A DNA stretch of 64,000 bases from CAZYTX01 sp964650485 (GCA_964650485.1 CAZYTX010000007.1:44677-108676); one strand, 5' to 3'; counted from the stretch's first letter, positions 50,133 through 59,923 are shown. Notes: generated from the sequence alone by a model not told the origin. Translations and numbers: made by a program.

Positions 50133-52208
50133 TTGGAGAGGTCAAAAAGACAGGAAATAGCTGTATGGGCTGGAGCGGCCTGGCTTCTGGCGCTTTGCCT
50201 GCTCTCTTATAAGCTCTGGTACAAGGTCTTTTTAACAACCCCCTGGGACATATGGCTCCGGGCGGCGTGGCAGGCCTTTTTCCTGGCTTTTCCACTGCTT
50301 TTTCAAGAGCCGGGAATAATATGGGGGCTGGTGCTGCTCCTTGCTTGCGAGGAGCTTGGCCGTTCGGCGCTTACAAGGCTGCTGCCCGAGAGGCCGCCTT
50401 TGTCCCTGTGCGCTGCTTTCGGTCTGGTTCTGATGGCTCTTATGGGGGTGATGCTGGGCTTTGCAGGGCTTTACAAGCCTGTGGTGCTTGTGGTGATAGT
50501 CTGCGTCCTACTGTTCGCCTCCGTTCTTGTAAATTTCTTTAGGATGCGAGTTTTTTCTGAAAAAGGGCCGCGTTACCCACTTGGCCCTTTGGAGACGTTT
50601 TTATTGGCCGCGGTGGGGGCCATAGTATTCATAACGGCCCTGAACCCCACCCTTTTCTACGACGCGCTCTACTATCACCTCCCCCTTCCCTCTCAATACC
50701 TTTTATCCGGTTCCACTGCTCCCCTTTCCTGGCACTGGTTCTCGTACTATCCCTCAAACGCGGAGGTGCTTTTGGGGGAGGCCCTTGCCGGGGGAGGGGT
50801 GCTATCGGCCCAGGTCTTTTCGGCCGGAGCCTGGCTTGTAGGCGTGCTCGCGCTCCGGGACCTGGCCGTGCGGTTCATGTCTCCCCGTGCCGGCGCTTAT
50901 GCGCTCTTTGCAGGGGCGTTCAGCCTGACCTTCGCACTCTCCGCGCTGCTTGTGACCAATGATACTCTGGTGCTGCTTTTCAGCGCCTCGGGGTTGTACT
51001 GTCTCCTGGCAGCGCACGAGAGGGCAATAGATGGTGAGCTTGCAGGCATGGGCGGCTGGCTTATGTGCTGGGCAGTGCTGGCCGGCGGTTGCGCGGGCGT
51101 GAAGTACACCTCGTGGGTTACAGTGGCGGCTTTCCAGGGGATCATTGTATTGATCCTCTGCTTCAGGGCTGGCGGGGTCATTCGCCGGGCCGCGCCTGCT
51201 TTCATTGTTTTGATGCTGGTGCTTTGCCCCTGGATCATAAGGAACGTGATATATGCCGGCAACCCGGTGATGCCCGTGCCCTTCTTCGGCTTTACCGGCA
51301 TGCCCGAAGATGCCTGGAATGCGGTGCGCTCGGACGTGCACTGGATGTACTGGAGAAGCGAGGGCTTTAAAAGCCTTTTATCTTCCCCCTGGTCAATGGT
51401 CTTCAGCGACTGGAGCACCTTGGCAAAGGAGTGGGGAACGGCCAGATTCATCGGTCCCCTGTTGTGGATGGGAGCGCCCCTCCTGCTTCTTTTCCGGCGT
51501 GGCCCAAGGGCTCCGGTAATGGTATTGGTTTATGGATTGTGTGCATTGCTTTTCTCATTGGTCACGGCAAAGATGATCAGGTTCGCGTATCCCGGGCTGG
51601 GTGCGATCGCGGTCATGGCCGGGACCGGGCTGTTCGCATGGAGCGAATTGTCCCGTGGATGTAAGCTGCCCCGCAGCATCGGCTTCATTGCCATTGTTCT
51701 TGCCGCGGCCCTGTGCATGGCAATGCTCATGAGAAGCACGGCCAACCTGACCGCGGGCTACCGGTATCCGAGAGCGGACGGGGACCTCGAGGCATACATG
51801 GGACAGCGGGCCGGGATCAATTCATTCCAGACCAGCACCATCCCCTTGCAGATCAAGGCCAACCAAAAGCTCCCGGAAAACGCGCGTGTGCTCATGGTCG
51901 GGGAGACCCGCTTCCTCTACCTTAACAGACCTTGCAAGGCCCCTTCCTTTGTAAACCGGAGTCCCTTGCTGGACCTGCTAAAAAACAACTCCCTCAGTGA
52001 AACTAGCGCAATCCTCGCTGACCAGGGCATAACCCACGTGCTCGTTTCCATGCCCGAACTGGAGAGGCTGAACAGATATGGAATAATGGGCCTCACTCCC
52101 GAACTGCAAAAAGAGGTGGATGATTTTGTGGGAAGCAAGTGGTGTCCGGTCGTTTTGAAGGATGACAACGTGGGCGCGACCCTGTGCAGGCTCGAGCCCC
52201 CTGGTTAG
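50133..52208 (+). CDS. Polytopic GT-C-type glycosyltransferase
   Basis: 691 residues with at least eleven membrane helices and a C-terminal extracytoplasmic domain (about 570-690). The first extracytoplasmic loop carries an acidic motif in NPTLFYDALYYHLPLP, similar to ArnT/PMT-type GT-C enzymes that take sugars from lipid carriers. The start is a TTG at 50133; no better start exists for over 100 codons. It is divergent from the GT2-methyltransferase and may use its product. Confidence 0.75.
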   Translation: MERSKRQEIAVWAGAAWLLALCLLSYKLWYKVFLTTPWDIWLRAAWQAFFLAFPLLFQEPGIIWGLVLLLACEELGRSALTRLLPERPPLSLCAAFGLVLMALMGVMLGFAGLYKPVVLVVIVCVLLFASVLVNFFRMRVFSEKGPRYPLGPLETFLLAAVGAIVFITALNPTLFYDALYYHLPLPSQYLLSGSTAPLSWHWFSYYPSNAEVLLGEALAGGGVLSAQVFSAGAWLVGVLALRDLAVRFMSPRAGAYALFAGAFSLTFALSALLVTNDTLVLLFSASGLYCLLAAHERAIDGELAGMGGWLMCWAVLAGGCAGVKYTSWVTVAAFQGIIVLILCFRAGGVIRRAAPAFIVLMLVLCPWIIRNVIYAGNPVMPVPFFGFTGMPEDAWNAVRSDVHWMYWRSEGFKSLLSSPWSMVFSDWSTLAKEWGTARFIGPLLWMGAPLLLLFRRGPRAPVMVLVYGLCALLFSLVTAKMIRFAYPGLGAIAVMAGTGLFAWSELSRGCKLPRSIGFIAIVLAAALCMAMLMRSTANLTAGYRYPRADGDLEAYMGQRAGINSFQTSTIPLQIKANQKLPENARVLMVGETRFLYLNRPCKAPSFVNRSPLLDLLKNNSLSETSAILADQGITHVLVSMPELERLNRYGIMGLTPELQKEVDDFVGSKWCPVVLKDDNVGATLCRLEPPG

Positions 52209-53551
52209 TCCTCCATGGAGTACATGACCAGGCCGGTGGCCAGCTTGGGGAAGAAGTAGGTTGACTTCTCCGGCATGATCCCGCCAAGGTCGGCCACACG
52301 GATGACGTCGCTCACCGGGCTGGGGTTCAGCATGAAGGCGAGCTGGTGCGGCGGTTTCTGCACAGCGTCCAGGATGCGGTCGTAGTCGGTCTCGTATGCG
52401 ACGAACTTCTCGTTCAAAAGCTCCTTTGGCTTCATGCCCAGCATGCCGATCAGCACCAGGTCCTCGAGTATAACCACGTCCAGGCCGCAGAGCACCATGT
52501 CCTTCTCGGTCTCGCAGCTCCTGTAAAGCGCGGAGCCCTGTTTCAAGGTGAGAAAGTAGGCATTGCCCGAGACCCCGTCCACCAGCCCGAAGACCGTGCC
52601 CTCCCTGCCCCGCTCTTCAAGGCTCTTCATGAACTCGCGGCGGGTGGATCCCTGGTTGAGCGGGCTCGCCAGGGCCGGCTCGACCTGGAAGAAGTTCCCC
52701 AGTTTTTTCAGGAACCCGGAAAGACGCCGCTTTGGTAGGTTGTGCACCAGCCGGTGGTAAGGGAACACCACCAGGCCCTGGTGCTCCGCTGGCGTGAAGT
52801 ATGCCATCACGAAGTCCGATCCCTGTGCGAACAGGGGCGAGGTCTTTTGCAGGTGTTTGCGGAGCGTTAAGGCTGTCTCGTAGCGGTGGTGTCCGTCCGC
52901 GATATACAGGTGTGTGCTGTCCAGGAAGGACTCGACCGCCCGCACCGCGGAGCGGTCGCGCACCGGCCACATCACGTGCTCGACCCCCTGCTCGTCCTCG
53001 CACCTTTGAACCTCTTTTTCGCTGCAAGGCCCAGAACCCAGTGCCTTTTCAACCTCGCCCTGCTTGTCAGGGTAGAGCATGAACACCTGGCTCAGGTTTG
53101 CCCGGGTGTGGAGCATCAACTGGAACCTGTCCTGCTTGGGGCCGGCCAGGGTCCTCTCGTGCGGCAGCACCCTCCCCTCCGAGTACTCGTGCAGCTCGAG
53201 CAGGGCCACGAACCCGGGCCTGCTCCTCTTCACTATGCCCTCCGGTGTCTTTACCTGGAAGTTCATCATGTAACGATAAAAGGCGGGCTCAGGGTCTTCC
53301 TTCAACACCCCGCTCGAGCGCCAGTCACGCCAAAGACGCGCGGCCCGGGCGTACCTATTATGTTTTTCCGTCTCCCCCTTTTCAGGCTCGGGCAGAATGA
53401 GTCGGATCACGTTGTGCCTCGACCTCTGCGCCAGCGCGGACCTCTCGTCCACGGAGATAACATCGTATGGAGGGGCCACCAGGTCGGAGAGGGCGGCCTC
53501 GGCCTCCCCGGGGTCGAACCTTATGCCTTTGAACGGCCTTACAATGCTCAT
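52205..53551 (-). CDS. DUF1015 protein
   Basis: 448 residues. Family signatures: PFKGIRFD at the start, then VAPPYDVIS, NVIRLILPEPE and YIADGHHRYETAL. Conserved uncharacterised family, often next to serine or lipid metabolism genes; the function is not established. The start overlaps the tsaC stop (ATGA), and the end overlaps the convergent membrane protein gene by four bases. Confidence 0.92.
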   Translation of the reverse strand: MSIVRPFKGIRFDPGEAEAALSDLVAPPYDVISVDERSALAQRSRHNVIRLILPEPEKGETEKHNRYARAARLWRDWRSSGVLKEDPEPAFYRYMMNFQVKTPEGIVKRSRPGFVALLELHEYSEGRVLPHERTLAGPKQDRFQLMLHTRANLSQVFMLYPDKQGEVEKALGSGPCSEKEVQRCEDEQGVEHVMWPVRDRSAVRAVESFLDSTHLYIADGHHRYETALTLRKHLQKTSPLFAQGSDFVMAYFTPAEHQGLVVFPYHRLVHNLPKRRLSGFLKKLGNFFQVEPALASPLNQGSTRREFMKSLEERGREGTVFGLVDGVSGNAYFLTLKQGSALYRSCETEKDMVLCGLDVVILEDLVLIGMLGMKPKELLNEKFVAYETDYDRILDAVQKPPHQLAFMLNPSPVSDVIRVADLGGIMPEKSTYFFPKLATGLVMYSMED

Positions 53552-54186
53552 GCCCCCTGCGCTCCCGAGACCTCGGCCTCAATGTCCTCGATCCTTATGA
53601 TTCCCGGCCGTATAAGATCGAGACCGGAGTCAGCCACCCGCACCACGGTGGAGCCCGGCGGTCCGGGGAGCTCTCCTGCGTCAAGCACCAGGTCAACCCC
53701 GTGAGGAAGGCCGGCCGCGGCCTCTGAAGCCGTGCGGCCGGGCCCTTGTCCGCTCCTGTTTGCGCTGGTGGCTGTTATCGGCCGGCCCAGCATGGCCGCG
53801 ATCTCCCTGGCCAACTCGCTTCCGGGCACCCTGATGCCGAGCTCTTCTCCATTGCCAAGGAGCGCCCTCGGCAGGTCCCTTTTCAAAGGAAGCACCAGTG
53901 TGAGGGGCCCGGGCCAGAACTTAGCAATCAATGCTTGTGCAAGTCTTGATGCATGCACCCACTTTTCCGCTGACTTTATGTCCGCCTCTATCACTGAGAG
54001 TGGAGCTTCCGGGTCCCGGGCTTTCAAGGAGAACACCCTTTCAATTGCTTCCGGGTTCCCTGCGTCCGCGGCCAGACCGTAGAGCCTCTCCGCGGGGAAG
54101 ATCACTACCCCGCTTCTGCGGAGCGCATCCGCGGCGGACCGGGCAGCCTCCCCTGTTTTTCCAGGCTCAACCTTTATCCACTCCAC
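53548..54186 (-). CDS. tsaC: Threonylcarbamoyl-AMP synthase TsaC/Sua5 type
   Basis: 212 residues from the GTG at 54186; a longer reading goes deep into the DUF89 gene. The core is GVVIFPAERLYGLAAD (usually PTETVYGL), followed by SLKARDPEAPLSV, GPLTLVLP and TSANRSGQGP. It makes the threonylcarbamoyl-AMP used for the tRNA t6A37 modification. The PAERLYG spelling is atypical. Confidence 0.9.
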   Translation of the reverse strand: MEWIKVEPGKTGEAARSAADALRRSGVVIFPAERLYGLAADAGNPEAIERVFSLKARDPEAPLSVIEADIKSAEKWVHASRLAQALIAKFWPGPLTLVLPLKRDLPRALLGNGEELGIRVPGSELAREIAAMLGRPITATSANRSGQGPGRTASEAAAGLPHGVDLVLDAGELPGPPGSTVVRVADSGLDLIRPGIIRIEDIEAEVSGAQGA

Positions 54187-55072
54187 TTTCCATCCCGCCC
54201 CTGTAGAGCATTGCCGAGCCTTTTTCAAGCCCGTAGAACTTTGCCACGTGCGCGCACTTTACAAGTGTTATAAAGAAGACCTCGCGGCCGCAGTCGTGCA
54301 GGCTCTCCAGGTTGGCCTGGCCCTTGGCCACCACCACTCCCGCGCTGAAAAAGAGGCGCTTCCACTCATCGGGAGCATTTTCCAGGTCCACCCCCATGTT
54401 GGGCTGGCCAGTGGTTATCAGCTTGATTTTACCTTGCGGCCCCTCGAGCCTGTCCAGGCCCACCTCAAGGGCATCCTCCATGGTGGCGTCGTTTAATGCG
54501 GGACCGCCTTTTACGGACACGGTCACATCTTTCCCCCTTGCAAGCAGACCCTTTATCAATACGATGTCAAATGCCAGCTCGCCGGCGTTGTCGCACAAAT
54601 AGAGCACGTCTCCGGATTTTTCAAGAGCGTCTTTGAACCCGGCAAAGTGGTTCACAGCCCACGGGACCTCCAGCCAGCTCTCGAACATCTCCGGGTCGGC
54701 CTGCTCGGGTATGGTGGCAAGGTCCAGGCTGTTTCCAGCCAGGGCCCCGCGGATGGCCTTTTCAAGCCGCTCGTCCGCATCGGGGAGGGATTCAATATAG
54801 CCGGGGGCCCAGCCCTCCACTAACTCCATGGCCTTTTGGTTGTGCTCCTTTTTTATCTGTGCGAATGGGTCCTGTGTCCCCAGCGCGGAGCTTACCGCGT
54901 CCAGCACGTCCCTTGCAATCGCGGGCGGGACCCTTGTAAAGTCGTCATTGGCAAGGACTTTTAGCGCGGCTTTAGTGGCCTCCATGCGCAAAGGCTCGGG
55001 AGCGGACACGGCCTTTGCCGATGTATGGGCGAGCTTTAACAGGCACACGGAGCAGTCCGATACGCTTTTCAT
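54167..55072 (-). CDS. DUF89/ARMT1-type metal phosphatase
   Basis: 301 residues. DUF89 motifs: DCSVCLLKLA at the start, YLCDNAGELAFD with the metal Asp and Asn, and VVAKGQANLE near the end. The N-terminal Cys pair is typical of the prokaryotic subfamily. Related enzymes are damage-control phosphatases that remove phosphate from faulty sugar phosphates or metabolites. It is six bases below purE, with tsaC downstream. Confidence 0.92.
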   Translation of the reverse strand: MKSVSDCSVCLLKLAHTSAKAVSAPEPLRMEATKAALKVLANDDFTRVPPAIARDVLDAVSSALGTQDPFAQIKKEHNQKAMELVEGWAPGYIESLPDADERLEKAIRGALAGNSLDLATIPEQADPEMFESWLEVPWAVNHFAGFKDALEKSGDVLYLCDNAGELAFDIVLIKGLLARGKDVTVSVKGGPALNDATMEDALEVGLDRLEGPQGKIKLITTGQPNMGVDLENAPDEWKRLFFSAGVVVAKGQANLESLHDCGREVFFITLVKCAHVAKFYGLEKGSAMLYRGGMESGVDKG

Positions 55073-55078
55073 GGCGGG

Positions 55079-55582
55079 TCAGCTTGAATCCTTTTCCACT
55101 TCTTTTGCGGCCTTTTCAACCTTTTTTTTCATCCTGGAGGCGTGGGTCTTAAGCTTCCTGGAAAGGCCCGGGTCGGAAAGAGCCAGGATCCTCATTGCAA
55201 GATAAGCAGCGTTTTGGGCCCCGGCATCGCCCACCGACACAGTGGCCACCGGCACACCGGGCGGCATCTGCACGGTTGAAAGCAGCGCGTCAAGACCGGA
55301 GAGCGGCCCCGAGTTCATGGGCACCCCTATCACCGGCAGGCTGGTGTGAGCGGCCGCGGTCCCGGCAAGGTGCGCGGCCATGCCAGCGGCGCATACGACC
55401 ACCTTCACTCCCCTGGCCTTGGCATCCTTTACAAGGCCCAGCGCCCTCTCGGGCGACCGGTGGGCGGAGGCCACGGTCATCTCAAAACCCACCTTGAACT
55501 CGGCGAGCACGTCCGCGCAAGCCTGCATCACGGACCTGTCAGACCCGCTTCCCAAAAGTATTAGCACGCTCTTCTTGGGCAT
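55079..55582 (-). CDS. purE: N5-carboxyaminoimidazole ribonucleotide mutase
   Basis: 167 residues from ATG 55582 (GGGGGAGG site). GSGSD, SAHRSPER, CAAGMAAHLAG and PVIGVPM are present, so it is a class I-type PurE in purine synthesis. The basic C-terminal tail (about 148-167, rich in Lys) is longer than usual. purK is not in the window. Confidence 0.94.
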   Translation of the reverse strand: MPKKSVLILLGSGSDRSVMQACADVLAEFKVGFEMTVASAHRSPERALGLVKDAKARGVKVVVCAAGMAAHLAGTAAAHTSLPVIGVPMNSGPLSGLDALLSTVQMPPGVPVATVSVGDAGAQNAAYLAMRILALSDPGLSRKLKTHASRMKKKVEKAAKEVEKDSS

Positions 55583-55655
55583 CTCCTCCCCCTGTTTGGA
55601 CACTGGACAAGAAAGAAAAAAGGTAACACAAGCAAAGCGCGGTTTCAAAAAGGGG

Positions 55656-56654
55656 TCAGGTTATTATTGACCGAAGCTCCCGGGCCGCGTCCTCGGGAGG
55701 AGCGGGGTTTATGTAGAACCCGGAGCCCCACTCGAAACCCGCCACCTGGGTGAGCTTGGGCATGATCTCGATGTGCCAGTGGAATGAAGGCAGGTCAGTG
55801 TGCAGGGGCGCGGTATGCACCATGAAGTTGTAGGACGGGTCACCCAAAAGCGCGGCCTGCTTTTTGAGCGCCAGGTTGAGTATTGAGGCGAGATAAGGTG
55901 TCTGCTGGTCGGTTATGGCCTCGTAGCATGACTGGTGCTGCTTGGGAAGAATCCAGGTCTCGAACGGCGACTTGGGCGCATACGGCGAGAGCAACACGAA
56001 CTCCTGGTTCTCGGCCACCACCCTGACGCTGTCCTGGAGTTCCTGGGTGATCATGTCGCAGAACACGCACCTCTCCTTGAAACCATAGTACTGGTCCGAG
56101 CCTTTAAGCTCCTCGGTCACACGCTTGGGCACGATGGGGAGCGCGATGAGCTGCGAGTGGGTGTGCTCCAGGGACGCGCCCGCGTCCCTGCCCTTGTTCT
56201 TGAATATGAGGATGTAGTGCAGCCGGGGGTCCTTCTTCAGGTCAAGCACACGATCGCGGTAGGCCCTCACCGTGTTCTCAACCTCGATCTGCTCAAGCAC
56301 GTCAAGGTTGCACTCGTGACGGGGCGTCTCGATTATGACCTCGTGAGCGCCCACCCCGTTCATCTTGTCGAACATGCCCTCGCCCACCCGGCCCAGGTCT
56401 CCCTCGATGGCCAGGGCCGGGAACTTGTTGGGCACCACACGCACGGTCCAGCCCGCGGAGTTCTGCGGGGTGCCGTCCCTGTAGGCCAGTATCTCGGGAG
56501 GGGTCTGTTTTTCATTGCCCTCGCAGAACGGGCAGGAGGACGGGTCCAGCACGCAGGCCTCGTCCGGGCTCTTGAAGTCGGACGGGCGCCTCTTCCTCTC
56601 GGTGGCGATGATGACCCATCTCCCGATTACCGGGTCTTTCCTGAGTTCCGGCAT
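55656..56654 (-). CDS. galT: Galactose-1-phosphate uridylyltransferase
   Basis: 332 residues. Zinc cysteines in CPFCEG and CVFCD, active-site His in EHTHSQLIALP (HxHxQ), and the second HWHIEIMP motif. It exchanges UMP between sugar phosphates in the Leloir pathway or as an ADP-sugar-like enzyme. Promoter-proximal gene of the galT-purE-DUF89-tsaC-DUF1015 series. Confidence 0.93.
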   Translation of the reverse strand: MPELRKDPVIGRWVIIATERKRRPSDFKSPDEACVLDPSSCPFCEGNEKQTPPEILAYRDGTPQNSAGWTVRVVPNKFPALAIEGDLGRVGEGMFDKMNGVGAHEVIIETPRHECNLDVLEQIEVENTVRAYRDRVLDLKKDPRLHYILIFKNKGRDAGASLEHTHSQLIALPIVPKRVTEELKGSDQYYGFKERCVFCDMITQELQDSVRVVAENQEFVLLSPYAPKSPFETWILPKQHQSCYEAITDQQTPYLASILNLALKKQAALLGDPSYNFMVHTAPLHTDLPSFHWHIEIMPKLTQVAGFEWGSGFYINPAPPEDAARELRSIIT

Positions 56655-56776
56655 TGCTGACTACCTCCGGGTTTCTTATACTTGCCGCCGCGGAACAATT
56701 AATAAAAGCCCCGCGCAGACACCAACTTTCCCGTGCCCCCGGGGCCCCCTCGGCCAACGCGACTTACCAGTAAATC

Positions 56777-56804
56777 AGTTTACAGGGAGGAAAGCCCATG
56801 TCAA
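56777..56804 (-). promoter_or_regulatory. Promoter of galT
   Basis: On the minus strand perfect TTGACA (56804-56799), 16 bases, TAAACT (56782-56777). The leader to galT is about 120 bases. Confidence 0.5.
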
Positions 56805-56892
56805 GTCCGGCAAGAGCTTGTGTCAATAGCTTGCAAGAGCGACTCCCAAGTCCAGGATGGAAGCTGGCTCCCCTGTAGCTTTCAGCTCGAGA

Positions 56893-56930
56893 TAAAAAAA
56901 CCCGGGGTGTGAGGAAAAACCCCGGGTTTT
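56893..56930 (-). terminator. Intrinsic terminator of the Kelch/IPT lipoprotein gene
   Basis: AAAACCCGGGG and CCCCGGGTTTT, a perfect 11-pair stem around a 12-base loop, with a run of T on the minus-strand side, lies just past the gene end at 56948. Confidence 0.85.
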
Positions 56931-56947
56931 AACGGTCCGTATAATAC

Positions 56948-59923
56948 CTAGAAGGGAATCTGCTCGGTGGAGCCTGTTATCCCTGTGGTGGTCTGGCCAC
57001 CTATAACGTACATGTAGGCGTTCAACACCACCGCTGTGTGCAGTCCTCTGGGAACGGTCAGATGCGCAGAGGCATTGGGCCAGTTTATTATGGAACCATC
57101 CGCGGAAATGGCGCCCCGCTTAATGTTGTCAGTGGGACCGGTTCCAGTCTTGATGCCTCCGGACACGTAGAGCACCCCGTCTCCAACGAAGCAGTAATGA
57201 CCGTATCTTGTCTCCAGCGTCTGCGAGATGTTCAAGTCCCAGGAGCCGATAGCGCCGCCGGCGCCTATTTCTGCACCATCAACCCCGGAGACGTCCGCGG
57301 GGTTTTGTCCCTGTATGGCATAAAGGTATGCCTTGGTTCCTTGCAGGTCAGGGTGGTTGCCTGCATGGGCCACTGCAAAGCCGTGCAGCGCTCTTGCGGT
57401 GGGCATGGCCTGATCGGGCGACCATGAGCCCAACGATCCGTCTGCCCTGATCTTGGCCTTTTCCACGCTGGCAAGATAAGTCGCTCCGTCGTATCCTCCT
57501 GCCGCGTACACGAACGTATCCCCGGATACGTCCACGGCAAGGGCCGCGGTCCCCCACCTTTTACTCTCTAACTGCCCGCTTAGCTCCTGCCACTCTCCCA
57601 GTTGCCCCCTCTCCAGGGGCGCGAGCATACCGGAAGCAGTCAACACGAGCCCGCTGCCCGGCTCCTCCGAACCCCTTACATCGCCCAGGTCAATGAACCT
57701 GGTGGAAATTACGTCGCTCTTTATCAACTTCAGGTCGGAGGCGCTCTGTCCGCGGTAGACGTTGTACCCGAGGGCTCCTTCAACCTCGCTCCAGGAAAGC
57801 TCCACCGAGTTCTGGGTGGACCCCAGGGTTATTGATACATCCGCGGGCAGGCTTACATATTGCTCGGCAACTGCGCACACCGCGTAGTAGTAGGCCGAAC
57901 CGCTCTGGAGCGCTCCAATGGAGGTCTCCATACCGGTGGCGCTGATCTGGGCCGGCCCCTGCCTTTCCACCGGCGACGCTCCCGAGTCCGTGTACGAGGC
58001 CCCCATGACCTTCTCCTCGACAAGGTAGACGGTGCTTCCGCCCGCGGTCTCGGTCCTGTAAACGTTGTAGTAGAGTGCGTCCGGGCTTTCAGTCCAGGCG
58101 AGGTCAACCACCTGGCTGCCGCCCACGGTTGCGCACTCCTTGTCGGACGGCCCCGACTCGCCGTTCACCGTGACCGCTGATACCCGGTAGCACCACTCAC
58201 CTGCTTGCAGGCTTGAAGGAGCCGTACTGGCGGTTGCGGTCAAGCTGGCGGTGTCAAAGCTCTCCTGCACCAGTGTGTCGCTCCCGTCGTCCGTGTATGA
58301 CGTGGTCTGGCTACCCACCTGTGCCAGCCGGCGCTCGAACCCTGACCTGCCGTTCTCCGCCCGGTAAATATAGTAGGCGTTTACCTGTTCTCCCGAGGAG
58401 GGCGCGCTCCATGATAGCTCCACCGACCCCCGCGAGGACGTATTGACGGACACCGCGCTGGATGCCAGACCCTCGCCGTCCGCCAGCTCCGCGGATACCC
58501 GGTACACCCACGCGCCCGCAGGCAGGCTCCCCGAGGAGATGTAATCTGCGCTCAGGCCAAAGGGGGCGGCCGCGCTGGTAAGCAGCCGGGCCCTTTCCAC
58601 CGTGGCATATGCATTGACTCCCTGGCGCGAGCCGCCGGCGATGGCGTAGATGTAAGGGGTCCCGTCAGAGGCGGTGTAGGATACCACGCCCAGGCCGCTC
58701 CGGGGAGTAGTGAGCGGCCTGGTGATCCTCCATGACCCCAGGTCCCCGAAGATGCTGGAGGAGGCGAACTCCACGTTCCGCAAAGCCGTGTTCCCGTCCT
58801 CGCCGCCCACTGCGTATATGAAGCTGTTGTCCAGGTCATCCACGGCCACGCCGGCGCCGTGAAGTTTCCTTGCAAGGTTGAGGCTCCGGCCGCTGTCCGT
58901 GAAGGGCCCCACGTCTCCCAGCTTGCCCTGGGCCGAGCTTGCCAGCTTTAGGCTGGAGTAGGTGTCGTACTGGCCGTCGGGGTTTACCACCGTGACCACG
59001 TATATGTCTATATCCAGGTCGGGGGGGACTTCCGCTGCGAGTTGCTGGGAGGTGGACTGGTTTAATGAGACGGTGAGGCCGTGCAAGGTAAGGTCATCAG
59101 GGTCGTTGCTTATGTATACTTCTATATCCTTCCAGACCTCGGTGTCTCCCTCATAAACAGTAGCTCCCGGCAGGAAGTTATTGCCATCAATTGACAAGGC
59201 TCCGCCGTCAGCAGCGGGCATGGTGGTGGGGGATATATCTTCTATCCTGGGCGCGACCTGGTCTGAGACCTGGAAAGCGTCGGCCAGGGTGCCCTCGAGT
59301 CCGCCGGGGTTTACAACTTTCAGGGTGTACCGGCCAACCGAGAGTCCGGCCTGGACAGTGGCTCTCAATGTGCGGGTGTCAATAAAGAGTTCGTTTTCCA
59401 GCTCCACCACGGCGCCGCCTTGCATCAAGGAAACCTGCGGCAGGGACACAAAGTCGGAGCCGGTGATGGTTATCTGGGTGTCCTCGCCCCCCCAGCCCGA
59501 GGTGGGAGACACCGAAGTCACTTCTGGAGGAGGGGACTGAGTTATCAGGAAAGCGTCCCCCAGCCTGGCGTTGCCGTCCGGGAAGCCGAGAACGAGGTCA
59601 TACGGGGTGTCGTAAGGATAGCCCCCCCCGGGCACGGTGGCTGTGATGGTCTTATCGTCCACGTAGGATACGTTGGTAAGACCCCATTGCGCGCCCTCCT
59701 GAGCGTGGTCGAGCAACGCATTGCTCGGCGCCTGCGGGAACCCGCTCCCGGTGATGGTTATATCCGTGTCATCAAGGAAGTAACCGCTCGAGGGGGTCAC
59801 CCCAGATATGCTCTCGGAAACGCCGCCGTCACCGCCAGAGCTGCCCCCGCCGCCTCCGCAAAAGCAAAAGAGACAAAAAGATACAATAGAGACCACGATT
59901 CCAAATACATGCCCCTTCTTCAT
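56948..59923 (-). CDS. IPT/TIG, Kelch and Fn3 repeat surface lipoprotein
   Basis: 991 residues from the ATG at 59923 (GAGGAGGAGGG site). The N-terminal signal ends in a Cys-rich segment followed by a Gly run (CLFCFCGGGGGSS), so a lipoprotein is likely though the lipobox is not canonical. Three IPT/TIG domains (about 35-330; SPTSGWGGEDTQITITG) are followed by two Kelch-like blocks (about 345-460 and 780-990; YAVGGEDGNTALRNVEF, YVIGGQ) around about four Fn3-like repeats (470-770). This is a large adhesin-like or sensing surface protein. Unlike the left-end Fn3 gene it stands alone. Confidence 0.85.
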   Translation of the reverse strand: MKKGHVFGIVVSIVSFCLFCFCGGGGGSSGGDGGVSESISGVTPSSGYFLDDTDITITGSGFPQAPSNALLDHAQEGAQWGLTNVSYVDDKTITATVPGGGYPYDTPYDLVLGFPDGNARLGDAFLITQSPPPEVTSVSPTSGWGGEDTQITITGSDFVSLPQVSLMQGGAVVELENELFIDTRTLRATVQAGLSVGRYTLKVVNPGGLEGTLADAFQVSDQVAPRIEDISPTTMPAADGGALSIDGNNFLPGATVYEGDTEVWKDIEVYISNDPDDLTLHGLTVSLNQSTSQQLAAEVPPDLDIDIYVVTVVNPDGQYDTYSSLKLASSAQGKLGDVGPFTDSGRSLNLARKLHGAGVAVDDLDNSFIYAVGGEDGNTALRNVEFASSSIFGDLGSWRITRPLTTPRSGLGVVSYTASDGTPYIYAIAGGSRQGVNAYATVERARLLTSAAAPFGLSADYISSGSLPAGAWVYRVSAELADGEGLASSAVSVNTSSRGSVELSWSAPSSGEQVNAYYIYRAENGRSGFERRLAQVGSQTTSYTDDGSDTLVQESFDTASLTATASTAPSSLQAGEWCYRVSAVTVNGESGPSDKECATVGGSQVVDLAWTESPDALYYNVYRTETAGGSTVYLVEEKVMGASYTDSGASPVERQGPAQISATGMETSIGALQSGSAYYYAVCAVAEQYVSLPADVSITLGSTQNSVELSWSEVEGALGYNVYRGQSASDLKLIKSDVISTRFIDLGDVRGSEEPGSGLVLTASGMLAPLERGQLGEWQELSGQLESKRWGTAALAVDVSGDTFVYAAGGYDGATYLASVEKAKIRADGSLGSWSPDQAMPTARALHGFAVAHAGNHPDLQGTKAYLYAIQGQNPADVSGVDGAEIGAGGAIGSWDLNISQTLETRYGHYCFVGDGVLYVSGGIKTGTGPTDNIKRGAISADGSIINWPNASAHLTVPRGLHTAVVLNAYMYVIGGQTTTGITGSTEQIPF

